Shown here: piece after piece, positions 23,993 to 32,400 of the stretch
Numbering within the stretch: position 1 is the stretch's first letter
Layout: each line of letters opens with the position of its first letter
Origin: Betaproteobacteria bacterium
GTDB taxonomy: Bacteria; Pseudomonadota; Gammaproteobacteria; Burkholderiales; SG8-39
DNA length: 64,000 bases
Direction: 5' to 3'
Assembly (NCBI GenBank): GCA_016195915.1
Contig: JACPYS010000040.1
Span: forward strand, 1 to 64,000
Position numbers and translations under genes: made by a program
Notes under the pieces: generated by a model
The model's database searches: none
Told to the model about the DNA's origin: nothing
Seen by the model: only the letters and a program-made list of their open reading frames with translations

Positions 23993-24424
23993 ATGGTCAT
24001 TCACGGAAAGTGTCACTGCGGCAACATCAGCTTCAACCTCGCGCTGGAGGGCACGCCCACGGAGATTCCTGCCCGCGCCTGTGGCTGCTCCTTCTGTGTC
24101 AAGCATGGCGGTGTCTGGACGTCCAATCCGGGCGCCAGCCTCAAGGTCAGCATTGCCGATACGGCGCTTCAGTCGAACTACAGCTTTGGCACGCGAACCG
24201 CCGACTTCCACGTTTGCGCCCGGTGCGGCACCGTGCCGCTGGTTACCTGCGACATTTCGGGCCGGACCTATGCGGTCGTCAATGTCAACTGTTTCGAGAA
24301 CGTCGACCCATCGTTGCTTCGCCGGGCCACCGCGAACTTCGAGGGTGAAGACACCGCGACGCGCCTCGCGCGCAGAAGGCGACACTGGATCCCGAACGTT
24401 CAGTTTACGAGCGCGCTCGCCTGA
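23993..24424 (+). CDS. GFA family zinc protein (143 aa)
   Basis: Glutathione-dependent formaldehyde-activating (GFA/CENP-V) fold. Zinc ligands appear as GKCHCGNISF near the start, ACGCSFCVKHGG around residue 31 and VCARCGTVP around residue 73. Proteins of this fold bind zinc and sometimes glutathione adducts; activity cannot be inferred. It is followed by a second GFA gene, the two being divergent in sequence. Confidence 0.87.
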   Translation: MVIHGKCHCGNISFNLALEGTPTEIPARACGCSFCVKHGGVWTSNPGASLKVSIADTALQSNYSFGTRTADFHVCARCGTVPLVTCDISGRTYAVVNVNCFENVDPSLLRRATANFEGEDTATRLARRRRHWIPNVQFTSALA

Positions 24425-24488
24425 GCCTTCGTGTCCGGACGCTACGGAACCTCAGCCCCCTCTCAAACCGCAATCATCGGAGTCAGAC

Positions 24489-24890
24489 ATGCACGTTCAA
24501 GGCAAGTGCCACTGCGGGCGTATCGCGTACGAAGCCGAAGTCAATCCCGAGGACGTCTCGGCTTGTCATTGCACCGATTGCCAGATGCTGACCGGATCGG
24601 CCTATCGAGTCTCAGTGCGCACCCAAAGCGCAAGGTTTCGCTTGTTGACCGGACAGCCGAAGACGTACATCAAGCGAGCGGACAGCGGTGCAAGGCGAGC
24701 GCACTCGTTCTGTGGCGATTGCGGAACGCCCGTTTATTCATCTGCCGTCGAAAGCCCTCCCACCTACTCGCTGCGCGTGGGTTGCCTGCAGCAGCGGGCC
24801 GAACTGCCACCGCGAAGGCAACTCTGGTGTCGATCGGCGCTTCCGTGGTCGGAGAATCTGGGTCACGTTACGAAGCTGGATCATCAATGA
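24489..24890 (+). CDS. GFA family zinc protein (133 aa)
   Basis: A second GFA-domain protein, 65 bases after the first. Its zinc motifs are GKCHCGRIAYEA, ACHCTDCQMLTGSAYR and FCGDCGTPVYS. Only about a quarter of residues look shared with the upstream copy, so this is not a recent duplication. ATG at 24489. Function unknown beyond the fold. Confidence 0.87.
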   Translation: MHVQGKCHCGRIAYEAEVNPEDVSACHCTDCQMLTGSAYRVSVRTQSARFRLLTGQPKTYIKRADSGARRAHSFCGDCGTPVYSSAVESPPTYSLRVGCLQQRAELPPRRQLWCRSALPWSENLGHVTKLDHQ

Positions 24891-24940
24891 ACGCGGCGCG
24901 CGCGGTCCGTCGTCGCGTCGAGTACGATCGGTAGCCAGAC

Positions 24941-25582
24941 ATGTACAGGCTCCACGGCTTCTGCCAATCCGGCAACACCTTCAAGGTGGCGTTCCTGCTT
25001 CGCGCCCTCGCTCAGCCGTGGGAGCCGGTCTTCGTGGATTTCATGAACGGTGTCACGCGCACGGATGCGTGGCGCTCCCAGAGCAACGAGATGGGAGAGG
25101 TTCCCGTCCTCGAAGAGAACGGCCACCGGATGACGCAGTCGGGAGTCATCCTGACGCATCTCGCGAACAAGCATGGAGCCTACGGCGGCGAGACCGGGAA
25201 CGACCGGCAGGAAGTGCTGCGCTGGCTGTTCTTTGACAACCACAAGTTCACCAGCTACTTCGCGTCTTACAGGTTCATGAAGTCATTTGGTCCCGCTGCT
25301 CCGGATCCTGCGGTGATGGCCTGGCTGCGCGGCAGGCTGGACAACTCGTTCGGCATCGTAGACAAGCATCTGGCGAAGAACGACTTCATCGTGGGAAAGG
25401 CGCCAACCGTGGCCGACATTTCGCTTTGCGGCTACCTGTTCTACCCGATCGACGAAAGCGGCTACGAGATCACCGGGCGCTTCCCCCACATCCAATCCTG
25501 GCTCGAACGCGTGCGCAACGTACCGGGCTGGGCGTCGCCGTACGAAATACTACCGGGCGAACGAATCGCCCCCAAGTGGTGA
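24941..25582 (+). CDS. glutathione S-transferase (213 aa)
   Basis: A thioredoxin-like N-terminal domain opens with MYRLHGFCQSGNTFKVAFLL and the glutathione-binding EMGEVPVLEENGHRMTQSGV (cis-Pro and Ser). A helical C-terminal domain contains FIVGKAPTVADISLCGYLFY. Length is normal for a cytosolic GST. It is one of two GST genes in this run; with MAPEG and the GFA genes it suggests a glutathione-linked detoxification group, though shared regulation is not shown. Confidence 0.9.
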   Translation: MYRLHGFCQSGNTFKVAFLLRALAQPWEPVFVDFMNGVTRTDAWRSQSNEMGEVPVLEENGHRMTQSGVILTHLANKHGAYGGETGNDRQEVLRWLFFDNHKFTSYFASYRFMKSFGPAAPDPAVMAWLRGRLDNSFGIVDKHLAKNDFIVGKAPTVADISLCGYLFYPIDESGYEITGRFPHIQSWLERVRNVPGWASPYEILPGERIAPKW

Positions 25583-25649
25583 AACAACGCCGCAGGCCGA
25601 TGGATTCGCAAGCGAGCGGAAAAGCTGACGCAGTGAGGAGAATGTACGC

Positions 25650-25853
25650 ATGCGAATGATGAGCACATATTGCCTTGAAGGCTCACCGCGCCCGGCCGGT
25701 TCGGTTCTGACCGTTCAGTTCACGCTCTACGGCGCAGACTACGTGGCGCTGAACACGGCGGACAAGGCGGCATCGCAACGCGCGTTCTCGACAATGATGA
25801 AGATGACGAAGCTTGATATCGGAGCATTGCAGCGGGCGTATGCGGGTACCTGA
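25650..25853 (+). pseudogene. PhnB/VOC-like protein with internal deletion
   Basis: This 67-codon frame joins two separate parts of a PhnB-type VOC protein: an early strand (PAGSVLTVQFTLYGADYVALN) and the C-terminal helix (AFSTMMKMTKLDIGALQRAY). Normal proteins of this family have roughly 80 more residues between these parts. The fusion stays in frame, so a small product could be made, but the metal site is lost. Confidence 0.62.
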
Positions 25854-25855
25854 AA

Positions 25856-26386
25856 ATGCGGGCGCCCGACACGGAGGAGCCGGCAACCAGGAGACGCTTC
25901 GTCGCCGAGCTCAATGCGATTCCCGGCAGCCGCTACGCCGTGCTGCTCTGTTTCGCGATATGCACCGCGGCGTTCGCGGCTCCCCGGCCGATACCCGCCG
26001 ACCTCGCTGCTTTGGTGGCGAGTGCGCGGATTGAAGGGAAGGTCCTCGCCTGGTGCCCCGGTGAATTCCGGTCGCGACATCCGGGCGCATTCGCGATTGC
26101 GTTCTCCTCGACGAAGCCCGGGGGCCGCTACCTCGTACTCGATCCGGACGGATCGGTGGACGTTCTCGCATCGTTCAACGACGACGCGGATCTTTCCTGC
26201 TATTCGCCGGCAGACGCGCAAAAGCTCAGTTCGGCCATTCGGGGCTCGCGCACCGTTCATGGACGGGTTTCCCCGATCGGTGCGGCAACCGTGGTTTGCG
26301 AGTTTGTGGACAATACACATTCCGTTTGCTGGCAGTATTCCGCGAAAGCGCGTGCCTTCGTCAAGGTCGGCGAGTGGGTCACCTAG
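25856..26386 (+). CDS. hypothetical exported or membrane-anchored protein (176 aa)
   Basis: After about 25 hydrophilic residues comes a hydrophobic segment (YAVLLCFAICTAAFAAP) that could be a signal or anchor. The rest is a soluble beta-rich domain (GKVLAWCPGEFRSRH, RYLVLDPDGSVDVLASF) with several Cys. I do not recognise the family. The long N-terminus may again reflect a gene fusion, as seen at neighbouring remnants. The ATG lies two bases after the previous stop. Confidence 0.55.
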   Translation: MRAPDTEEPATRRRFVAELNAIPGSRYAVLLCFAICTAAFAAPRPIPADLAALVASARIEGKVLAWCPGEFRSRHPGAFAIAFSSTKPGGRYLVLDPDGSVDVLASFNDDADLSCYSPADAQKLSSAIRGSRTVHGRVSPIGAATVVCEFVDNTHSVCWQYSAKARAFVKVGEWVT

Positions 26387-26437
26387 GAATCGCGGTCGGC
26401 AGGATTGAAACAGCGACATTGCTGAGGGGAGGCGTCC

Positions 26438-26806
26438 GTGGAATTGATTGCCAACGTCGTCGTAGGTCTCGTCGGAGCGCTGCACGTCTACATTCTCGTG
26501 CTCGAGATGTTCCTCTGGGACAAGCCCGCCGGGCTTCGGGCCTTTGGCCAGACGCAGCAGGCGGCCACCGCCTCGAAGGTCCTCGCTGCGAACCAGGGTC
26601 TGTACAACGGGTTTCTGGCCGCGGGGCTTTTCTGGGGCCTGAGTCTGGGCGCGGGCGGAACGGGCGTAAAAGTGTTCTTTCTTTGCTGCGTACTGATAGC
26701 CGGCCTGTATGGCGCCGCAACCGCAAGCAGGAAGATCCTCTTTGTCCGATCCCTCCCCGCGGCGATCGGACTCGCTTTGGTATTTCTGTCCGGCGTGCAG
26801 GCCTAG
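26438..26806 (+). CDS. DUF1304 membrane protein
   Basis: 122 residues with four membrane helices. The signature NVVVGLVGALHVYILVLEMF and ANQGLYNGFLAAGLFWGL identify DUF1304 (YqjF-like), a small integral membrane family of unknown role. The start is GTG at 26438 after a GGGAGGCGTCC site. A glutathione transferase gene follows after five bases. Confidence 0.88.
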   Translation: MELIANVVVGLVGALHVYILVLEMFLWDKPAGLRAFGQTQQAATASKVLAANQGLYNGFLAAGLFWGLSLGAGGTGVKVFFLCCVLIAGLYGAATASRKILFVRSLPAAIGLALVFLSGVQA

Positions 26807-26811
26807 CCAGC

Positions 26812-27423
26812 GTGAAACTCTACGTCACCGTATCCTCCCCGTACGCGCGCATGGTACGGATCGTGGTCCGTGAAAAGGGGCTGGAGCGCCGGGTCGAGAT
26901 CTGCGCGGCTCAGACGCGCCTCCCGAACAGCCCGTACTACGCCATCAATCCATCGGGCCGCGTGCCGTATCTGGTGCGTGACGACGGCGTCGGTCTGGAG
27001 GAATCCACGTTGATCTGCGCTTACCTCGATCACCTCGATGGCAACCCGGTCTTCGATTTGCCCGTGGGAGACACAGCGTGGGAAGCACGCCGTCTCGAAG
27101 CTCTCGCGAGGAGCATGCTCGACGGCCTCGCGGTGTGGGGCCGCGAGAGAGCGCGGCCCGCGAATGAGCGCTCGCCGACGATTCTCGAGCACGAGGCAAA
27201 CCGAGGCGCGCGGATGGCGGATCTGTGGGAAGCGGAAATCGCGCATCCGATGATGCGCGGCAGACTCAACCTGGCGCAGATCACGCTCGCCTGCGCCCTC
27301 GGGTTCGATGCCCGCATTCCGGATCTGCGCTGGCGGCCGGGACACCCGAAGCTGCGCGAATGGTTCGACCTCATCTCCGCGCGCCCGTCCTTCGCTGCGA
27401 CGGCCCCGCCAGGTTTGGCATGA
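26812..27423 (+). CDS. glutathione S-transferase (203 aa)
   Basis: GST with thioredoxin-like start KLYVTVSSPYARMVRIVVRE, the substrate-loop INPSGRVPYLVRDDGVGLEE (Pro and Ser/Glu glutathione contacts) and a helical C-terminal domain. The start is GTG at 26812. It ends in an ATGA overlap with the DNA glycosylase gene, so the two are translationally coupled. Confidence 0.87.
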   Translation: MKLYVTVSSPYARMVRIVVREKGLERRVEICAAQTRLPNSPYYAINPSGRVPYLVRDDGVGLEESTLICAYLDHLDGNPVFDLPVGDTAWEARRLEALARSMLDGLAVWGRERARPANERSPTILEHEANRGARMADLWEAEIAHPMMRGRLNLAQITLACALGFDARIPDLRWRPGHPKLREWFDLISARPSFAATAPPGLA

Positions 27424-27956
27424 AACGCATCTACAGTTTCGAGCCGATTGAAGACAGGAACGCCGAGGTTCTCATCCTTGGCAGCATGCCGGGACGGGCG
27501 TCGCTGATGGCCGGTCAGTACTACGCGCACGCTCAAAATGCCTTTTGGCGGATCATCTCCGAGCTTCTGCACCTCGACGCCGGGGCTTCCTACCGCATGA
27601 GAGTTCAAGCCCTCATATCGGCTCGCATCGCTCTCTGGGACGTGCTCCACTCCTGCTCGCGGGAAGGAAGCCTGGATTCCAGGATCGAGCCCGGGACGCA
27701 GACCGCAAACGACTTCCCGGCGTTCTTCCGCTCGCATCGGAAGATCGCGCGCGTGTTTTTCAACGGTGCGACCGCGGAGCATGTTTTCAGACGGCAGGTG
27801 CTGCGCGGGCTCAACGGCGTTTCCGCGAGCTATGCACGACTGCCATCCACGAGCCCGGCATATGCAGCCGTGTCATTCGCTGACAAACTCGGCGCGTGGC
27901 GAGCCATACTGCTGGATCAACGGAGACGACAACTTGAGCGCAGAGCGACGCATTGA
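27420..27956 (+). CDS. hypoxanthine/uracil-type DNA glycosylase (UDG family 6-like)
   Basis: 178 residues with the UDG-superfamily motifs LILGSMPGRASLMAGQYYA, AQNAFWRII and the late RLPSTSPAYA. The GSMPG and YYAHAQN arrangement is typical of DNA-deoxyinosine (hypoxanthine) glycosylases of UDG family 6. It removes deaminated bases from DNA. It overlaps the GST gene by 4 bases and the RidA gene by about 23 bases, forming a compact operon. Confidence 0.82.
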   Translation: MKRIYSFEPIEDRNAEVLILGSMPGRASLMAGQYYAHAQNAFWRIISELLHLDAGASYRMRVQALISARIALWDVLHSCSREGSLDSRIEPGTQTANDFPAFFRSHRKIARVFFNGATAEHVFRRQVLRGLNGVSASYARLPSTSPAYAAVSFADKLGAWRAILLDQRRRQLERRATH

Positions 27957-28395
27957 GGCGCTGGGACTTTCTCTTCCTTCCGGAAGCGCTCCGGCGGCGA
28001 ACTATGTCAATGCCGTGCGCACCGGCATTCTTCTGTTCATTGCCGGGAAGGCTCCGCTGCCGGAGAATGGAAAGCTTCCGAAGGGACGGCTCGGCGGCGA
28101 GTTCACGGCCGACGACGGATATCGCTTTGCGCGCTCGGCCGCCCTGGACCTGATCGCAGTCATGCGCACCGAGCTTGGTTCATTGGACCGTGTCGCCCGC
28201 ATCGTGGAAGTTCAGGGTTTTCTCAACGCCGTTCCGGAATTCGAAGATCACGCAAAGGTCATGAACGGATGCTCGGACCTGCTGGTCGAAGTGTTCCGCG
28301 AGCGCGGCGTGCATGCCCGTTCCGTGCTTGGTGCGAATTCGCTGCGCGGGGGTCTCCCGATGATCCTGAAGGCCGTCGTCGAGGTCATGCCTTAG
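27934..28395 (+). CDS. RidA family protein
   Basis: 153 residues with the YjgF/RidA trimer fold: IEALGLSLPSGSAPAANYVN, then GKLPKGRLGGEFTADDGYRF and SVLGANSLRGGLPMILKAVV. Members deaminate reactive enamines or imines formed by PLP enzymes. The start is probably TTG at 27934, inside the glycosylase gene. This longer subtype is common in proteobacteria. Confidence 0.85.
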   Translation: MSAERRIEALGLSLPSGSAPAANYVNAVRTGILLFIAGKAPLPENGKLPKGRLGGEFTADDGYRFARSAALDLIAVMRTELGSLDRVARIVEVQGFLNAVPEFEDHAKVMNGCSDLLVEVFRERGVHARSVLGANSLRGGLPMILKAVVEVMP

Positions 28396-28403
28396 CTCAA
28401 CAT

Positions 28404-28883
28404 ATGAGGCCGAACATCAAGTCATCGGATCGCTTCATGCGTGCAACTTACAAGGGTTCCCCTGCGGTTCGATTTATCGGCGTTGCAAGTATTGTCTACG
28501 CCGCATCGGATGCGCTTTTTGCGATTGTCGCTCTTGCAGACGGTCGATTCCGTCCCGTTCTTGAACAGCTGGGCCGCGCTCCGATGGTGATCCTGTTGCT
28601 CATCGGCGGGTTCGCCCTGCTTCTCGATAAACCGTGGTCTCGCTTCGTTTACTGGATCCTGCCGGCGTACTCGATGATTGTGACGCTGGTCCTCCTGCCG
28701 CGCGTGCTCCGTGCGGTGCCGCCCGGCGGCGACTTCGGCGCCTTGCTGAACGCAACCTCGCTCTACTGGACGATCGCCACTGCGCTACTCTATGTAACGG
28801 CCTTCATCGTCTCGAACCATTTCTGGAGGCTCGAGCAATCGAAGCTTCCGCCGCGGGCCGAGGCACGGGGGAAACCGCTGTGA
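28404..28883 (+). CDS. hypothetical membrane protein (159 aa)
   Basis: Four hydrophobic helices (about residues 22-45, 55-75, 83-102 and 118-140) with short loops and a basic C-terminus, suggesting an integral membrane protein. The family is not recognised. The gene starts 9 bases after ridA and its TGA overlaps the GTG start of the DinB gene. Confidence 0.7.
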   Translation: MRPNIKSSDRFMRATYKGSPAVRFIGVASIVYAASDALFAIVALADGRFRPVLEQLGRAPMVILLLIGGFALLLDKPWSRFVYWILPAYSMIVTLVLLPRVLRAVPPGGDFGALLNATSLYWTIATALLYVTAFIVSNHFWRLEQSKLPPRAEARGKPL

Positions 28884-29392
28884 TTTCATTGTCGTACGCA
28901 CGGACCATGGAACGCTACAACCGGTGGATGAACGACCGGCTCTACGAATGCTGCAGCACTCTGTCCGACGCGGAGCGAAAGCGCGACGCAGGCGCCTTCT
29001 TCAAGTCGATGCACGGAACGTTGAACCACCTGTTGCTCGGGGATCGAATCTGGCTTGGCCGATTCACCGGCAATCCCTTTGACGTAAAGTCTCTTGACCA
29101 GGAGCTTTACTCGGACTTTTTCGAGTTGCGATCCGAACGCGTTTCAACGGACATTGCGATTTCCAGGTGGATTGCCTCGCTTTCCGAAGGAGATTTGGCC
29201 GGTGAGCTGTTCTATATGAGCGTGGTGAATCCTGCGCCGCGGCAGCTTCCGCTCTGGCTGGCGGTGACGCATTTCTTCAACCATCAGACGCATCACCGCG
29301 GACAGCTGACGACGCTTCTGGCCCAGCGCGGCATCGATCCGGGGGTAACGGACCTGATCTGGCTTCCCGGGCTGCAGCGTGAATCCGCATGA
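28880..29392 (+). CDS. DinB/YfiT family putative metal-dependent protein
   Basis: 170 residues with the DinB four-helix pattern: ARTMERYNRWMNDRLYECC, MHGTLNHLLLGDRIWL (metal-ligand His) and HFFNHQTHHRGQLTTLLAQR (two further His). The fold often binds a divalent metal and in some members acts with bacillithiol or mycothiol; the reaction here is unknown. GTG start overlapping the previous stop. Confidence 0.88.
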   Translation: MISLSYARTMERYNRWMNDRLYECCSTLSDAERKRDAGAFFKSMHGTLNHLLLGDRIWLGRFTGNPFDVKSLDQELYSDFFELRSERVSTDIAISRWIASLSEGDLAGELFYMSVVNPAPRQLPLWLAVTHFFNHQTHHRGQLTTLLAQRGIDPGVTDLIWLPGLQRESA

Positions 29393-29604
29393 ACCCTGTC
29401 TCGCCCGGCATACCGCCGGAATCTCTCGCCGGAAGTTGCCTCTGCGGCGCCGTGACCTGCGAGGTCCGCGCACCGTTCCTTCAGTTTGCTCACTGCCATT
29501 GCGGCCGCTGCCGCAAGGCCAGCGGCACCGGCCACGCCACCAATCTGTACGCCTTGCCGGCGAATTTCTCCTGGCTATTTGCGGCCGAAGTACCCGCGGG
29601 ATGA
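29389..29604 (+). pseudogene. GFA family protein, C-terminally truncated
   Basis: The first 60 residues are a standard GFA start (SLAGSCLCGAVTCEVRAP, CHCGRCRKASGTGHATNLYA). After SWLF the frame leaves the family and stops, while intact GFA proteins continue for about 60 more residues with a third zinc site (CxxC). The tail was probably lost when the HAD gene was joined here. It overlaps the DinB gene by ATGA. Confidence 0.62.
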
Positions 29605-29624
29605 AGCGGCGGCGACAGGAGCCC

Positions 29625-30299
29625 ATGGATTTCGAGCTGGTCATCTTCGATTGCGACGGCGTTCTGATCGATTCCGAGCCCATCGCAAACAGGGTGTTTG
29701 CAGAACAACTCGCCCGGGCCGGGCTGTCAATGTCCGTCGAGGACATTATGCAAAGGTTTGTCGGCCGCACGAGGAACGGTTGCCTCGCATTGGCAACAGA
29801 ATTGCTCGGGAGGGCGCTGCCGAAGAGTTTTCCCGGCGAATGGGACGCCGCGCTTTTCGAAGCACTTCGCCAGGACGTCAGACCGATTGATGGCGTACCG
29901 GAATTGATTCAACAGCTCGAAGTGCCGTTTTGCGTCGCATCCAACAGCACCCGCGAACGAATGCGCATATCGCTTCAGGCATCCGGCCTGCTAGCTTTCT
30001 TTGCGGGCCGAATGTTCAGCTCTGCAGACGTATTGAACCCGAAGCCGGCGCCGGATCTCTTCCTCAATGCAGCCGGTTCCATGGGTGCCGCGCCCGGCAG
30101 ATGCGCCGTCATCGAAGACACTTTGACTGGCGTGCTTGCCGGAGTGGCGGCGGGAATGTCGGTATTCGGCTACGTGGGCGGCGCACATTCGAACGCGGAT
30201 GCGCTGCAAGCGGCAGGTGCAAGAATCTTCGACGACATGAAAGCACTTCCGATGCTGCTTTCCCGGAGAGCGCAGGAACCGGGAGCGATCGATGCCTGA
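29625..30299 (+). CDS. HAD family hydrolase (beta-phosphoglucomutase/phosphatase-like)
   Basis: 224 residues with all HAD motifs: FDCDGVLIDSEPIANRVFAE (nucleophile and general acid Asp), FCVASNSTRERM (motif II Ser), NPKPAPDLFLNAA (motif III Lys) and CAVIEDTLTGVLAGVAAGM (motif IV acids). The cap is of the small-helical type found in sugar-phosphate phosphatases. I chose the ATG at 29625 with AGGAG at 29617; one at 29601 is possible. Confidence 0.88.
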   Translation: MDFELVIFDCDGVLIDSEPIANRVFAEQLARAGLSMSVEDIMQRFVGRTRNGCLALATELLGRALPKSFPGEWDAALFEALRQDVRPIDGVPELIQQLEVPFCVASNSTRERMRISLQASGLLAFFAGRMFSSADVLNPKPAPDLFLNAAGSMGAAPGRCAVIEDTLTGVLAGVAAGMSVFGYVGGAHSNADALQAAGARIFDDMKALPMLLSRRAQEPGAIDA

Positions 30300-31422
30300 A
30301 ATTGCGAAGATTCCCGTGGTGCGCAATGTGCCCGCGGATTTGCGCGCGCAGATGAGCGCATCACTCGCGGTCGTCATGCTGGGCGCGAGCGGTGCGGTCG
30401 GCGGACTGACCGCGCGGCAGCCGGGAACAGCGGACAGGATTTGCGACGCACTCGTGACCCTCCTTGTCGGCTTCTCGTGCGCGGTGTTCGATCCGGACAA
30501 TGCCTGCGCACTGGACAGGCATACGGAACCGGGCAGCCATTCGCTCGCAATCGATGTGAACGGCCTGGAGCGGACCTACATGGTTCATGTTCCGGCCAGC
30601 TGCACACCGCAAACGCCGTCGGCAGTGGTGATCATGCTGCATGGCGGCGGCGGCACCGCCAGGGCCGCGATGTGGGAGACCGGGTGGGCGCTGAAGTCCG
30701 AACAGGAGGGGTTCCTGGCCGTCTTTCCCAACGCTATGGCAGCCGACCCGGCACGGCCAAGCAGCTTCGCGGGCAACCCCCAGCTCTGGAATGACGGCTC
30801 GGACCGGTTTTATCCCGGCCAGAGCGCTCCGGACGATGTCGGCTTCATCGCCGCCATGCTCGACGATCTCTCGGTTCGATTCGCGCTGGACAAGCAGCGG
30901 GTTTTCGTCACCGGCTTTTCCAATGGCGCATCGATGAGCTTTCGTGTCGGCGCAGAATTGTCCGATCGCATCGCTGCCATTGCGCCCGTCGCGGGCGCAC
31001 TATGGTTCGATCCGCCGACGTTCAGGTACCCGGTCTCGATGTGCTACATCACAGGTACGGCCGATCCGTTGAATCCGATCGAGGGCGGCGTGCCGAGACT
31101 CGCAACCGGCGCGAGCGACCGGGTGCGCGGAAAACCGAAGCCACCCGTGCGCGATTCGATTTCGAAGTGGGCCGGGGCGCTCGGCTGTCCCGCGGCAACG
31201 GCAAGCGCGACCGACGCCGATGGCGTGCGCACGGAAACATGCTCTACGCGCGCGGGTGCCGCCGAGGTGGTCTATATTGCGGTCGACGGACTCGGGCACA
31301 CCTGGGCCGGAGGCAGGAGTCTCCTGCCCGAAAGCATGGTGGGAAAGACATCGAGCAGGATACGCGCCAACGACATCGTATGGGCGTTTTTCCGGAAACA
31401 CGCGCGTGCCCCTCATATTTGA
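30292..31422 (+). CDS. PHB depolymerase/feruloyl esterase family protein with fused N-terminus
   Basis: From about residue 85 this is an esterase of the PHB-depolymerase (LpqC) family: VVIMLHGGGGTARAAMWETG, the elbow FVTGFSNGASMSFRVGAEL, YITGTADPLNP and the late GLGHTWAGG with the catalytic His. The first about 40 residues (LAVVMLGASGAVGGLTAR) look like the Rossmann start of an NAD(P)-binding oxidoreductase, not an esterase. A hydrophobic signal-like segment follows (LVTLLVGFSCAV). The gene overlaps the HAD gene by 8 bases. The N-terminal fusion may be a deletion scar, and the true start could be an internal GTG. Confidence 0.75.
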   Translation: MPEIAKIPVVRNVPADLRAQMSASLAVVMLGASGAVGGLTARQPGTADRICDALVTLLVGFSCAVFDPDNACALDRHTEPGSHSLAIDVNGLERTYMVHVPASCTPQTPSAVVIMLHGGGGTARAAMWETGWALKSEQEGFLAVFPNAMAADPARPSSFAGNPQLWNDGSDRFYPGQSAPDDVGFIAAMLDDLSVRFALDKQRVFVTGFSNGASMSFRVGAELSDRIAAIAPVAGALWFDPPTFRYPVSMCYITGTADPLNPIEGGVPRLATGASDRVRGKPKPPVRDSISKWAGALGCPAATASATDADGVRTETCSTRAGAAEVVYIAVDGLGHTWAGGRSLLPESMVGKTSSRIRANDIVWAFFRKHARAPHI

Positions 31423-31479
31423 GGCTCGCGCGCTGACCTCCGGCGCCTGACTTTCCGTCCTTTCGATGCGGAGCTGGCC

Positions 31480-32388
31480 ATGACACACGAAGCATTTCGC
31501 GGTGTATTTCCCTACCTGGTTTCGCCGATCGACGAACACGGCGGCGTCAGGGAGACGGTGCTCGCGCGCCTCGTGAACGATCTGATCGATGCCGGCGTTC
31601 ACGGCTTGACGCCGCTCGGATCGACCGGGGAGTTCGCCTACCTGAATCGCGAACAGCGCCGGCGCATCGTGCAGGTCGTGGTGGAAGCGGCGCGCGGACG
31701 CGTGCCGGTGGTGGCCGGCGTGGCCGCGACGACGATTTCCGACGCCGTCGAACAGGTCAAGGCATACGACGCGCTTGGCGCAAGCGGCATTCTCGGGATA
31801 CTCGAGGCTTACTTTCCGATTGCGGAAGACGGCGTCGTCAGCTATTTCAGCGCAATGGCAGGCGCGACCGCGTTACCGGTCGTCCTGTATACGAATCCGC
31901 AGTTTCAGCGCAGCGACCTCACGCTGCCCGCCATCGAGCGCCTCGCCAAATTGCCAAACATCCGTTACCTCAAGGATGCCTCGTCGGACACCGGCCGGCT
32001 GCTCAGCATCATCAATGCCGTCGGAGACCGGATCCGCGTGTTCAGCGCCTCGGCCCATATTCCCGCGTGCGTGATGCTGATCGGCGGCGTTGGCTGGATG
32101 GCCGGACCGGCGTGCGTGGTGCCCCGCCAGAGCGTGCAGTTGTACGATTTGTGCCATGCGGCGCGGTGGGACGACGCGATGCGCCTGCAGCGCAAGCTTT
32201 GGCGCATGAACCGGGTGTTCGCAAAGTACAACCTTGCGGCATGCATCAAGGGCGGCCTGGAGCTTCAGGGCTACGACGTCGGTGCGCCGCTGCCGCCTCA
32301 GACCCCGCCGTCCGACGCCGGCCGCGCCGAGGTCAGGGACGTTCTCGCCGCGTTGGGGGCGCTCGAGCCTGCCGGCGCCACGGGTTAG
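31480..32388 (+). CDS. dihydrodipicolinate synthase family aldolase
   Basis: 302 residues, a DapA-type TIM barrel. [20 protein letters not shown] holds the substrate-carboxylate motif, [12 protein letters not shown] the catalytic Tyr, and [14 protein letters not shown] the Schiff-base Lys. Family members include DHDPS, N-acetylneuraminate lyase and keto-deoxy-sugar aldolases. The isolated context beside a PhzF gene argues for a catabolic aldolase rather than lysine synthesis. Confidence 0.87.
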   Translation: MTHEAFRGVFPYLVSPIDEHGGVRETVLARLVNDLIDAGVHGLTPLGSTGEFAYLNREQRRRIVQVVVEAARGRVPVVAGVAATTISDAVEQVKAYDALGASGILGILEAYFPIAEDGVVSYFSAMAGATALPVVLYTNPQFQRSDLTLPAIERLAKLPNIRYLKDASSDTGRLLSIINAVGDRIRVFSASAHIPACVMLIGGVGWMAGPACVVPRQSVQLYDLCHAARWDDAMRLQRKLWRMNRVFAKYNLAACIKGGLELQGYDVGAPLPPQTPPSDAGRAEVRDVLAALGALEPAGATG

Positions 32389-32400
32389 CGGAGCGACGCC

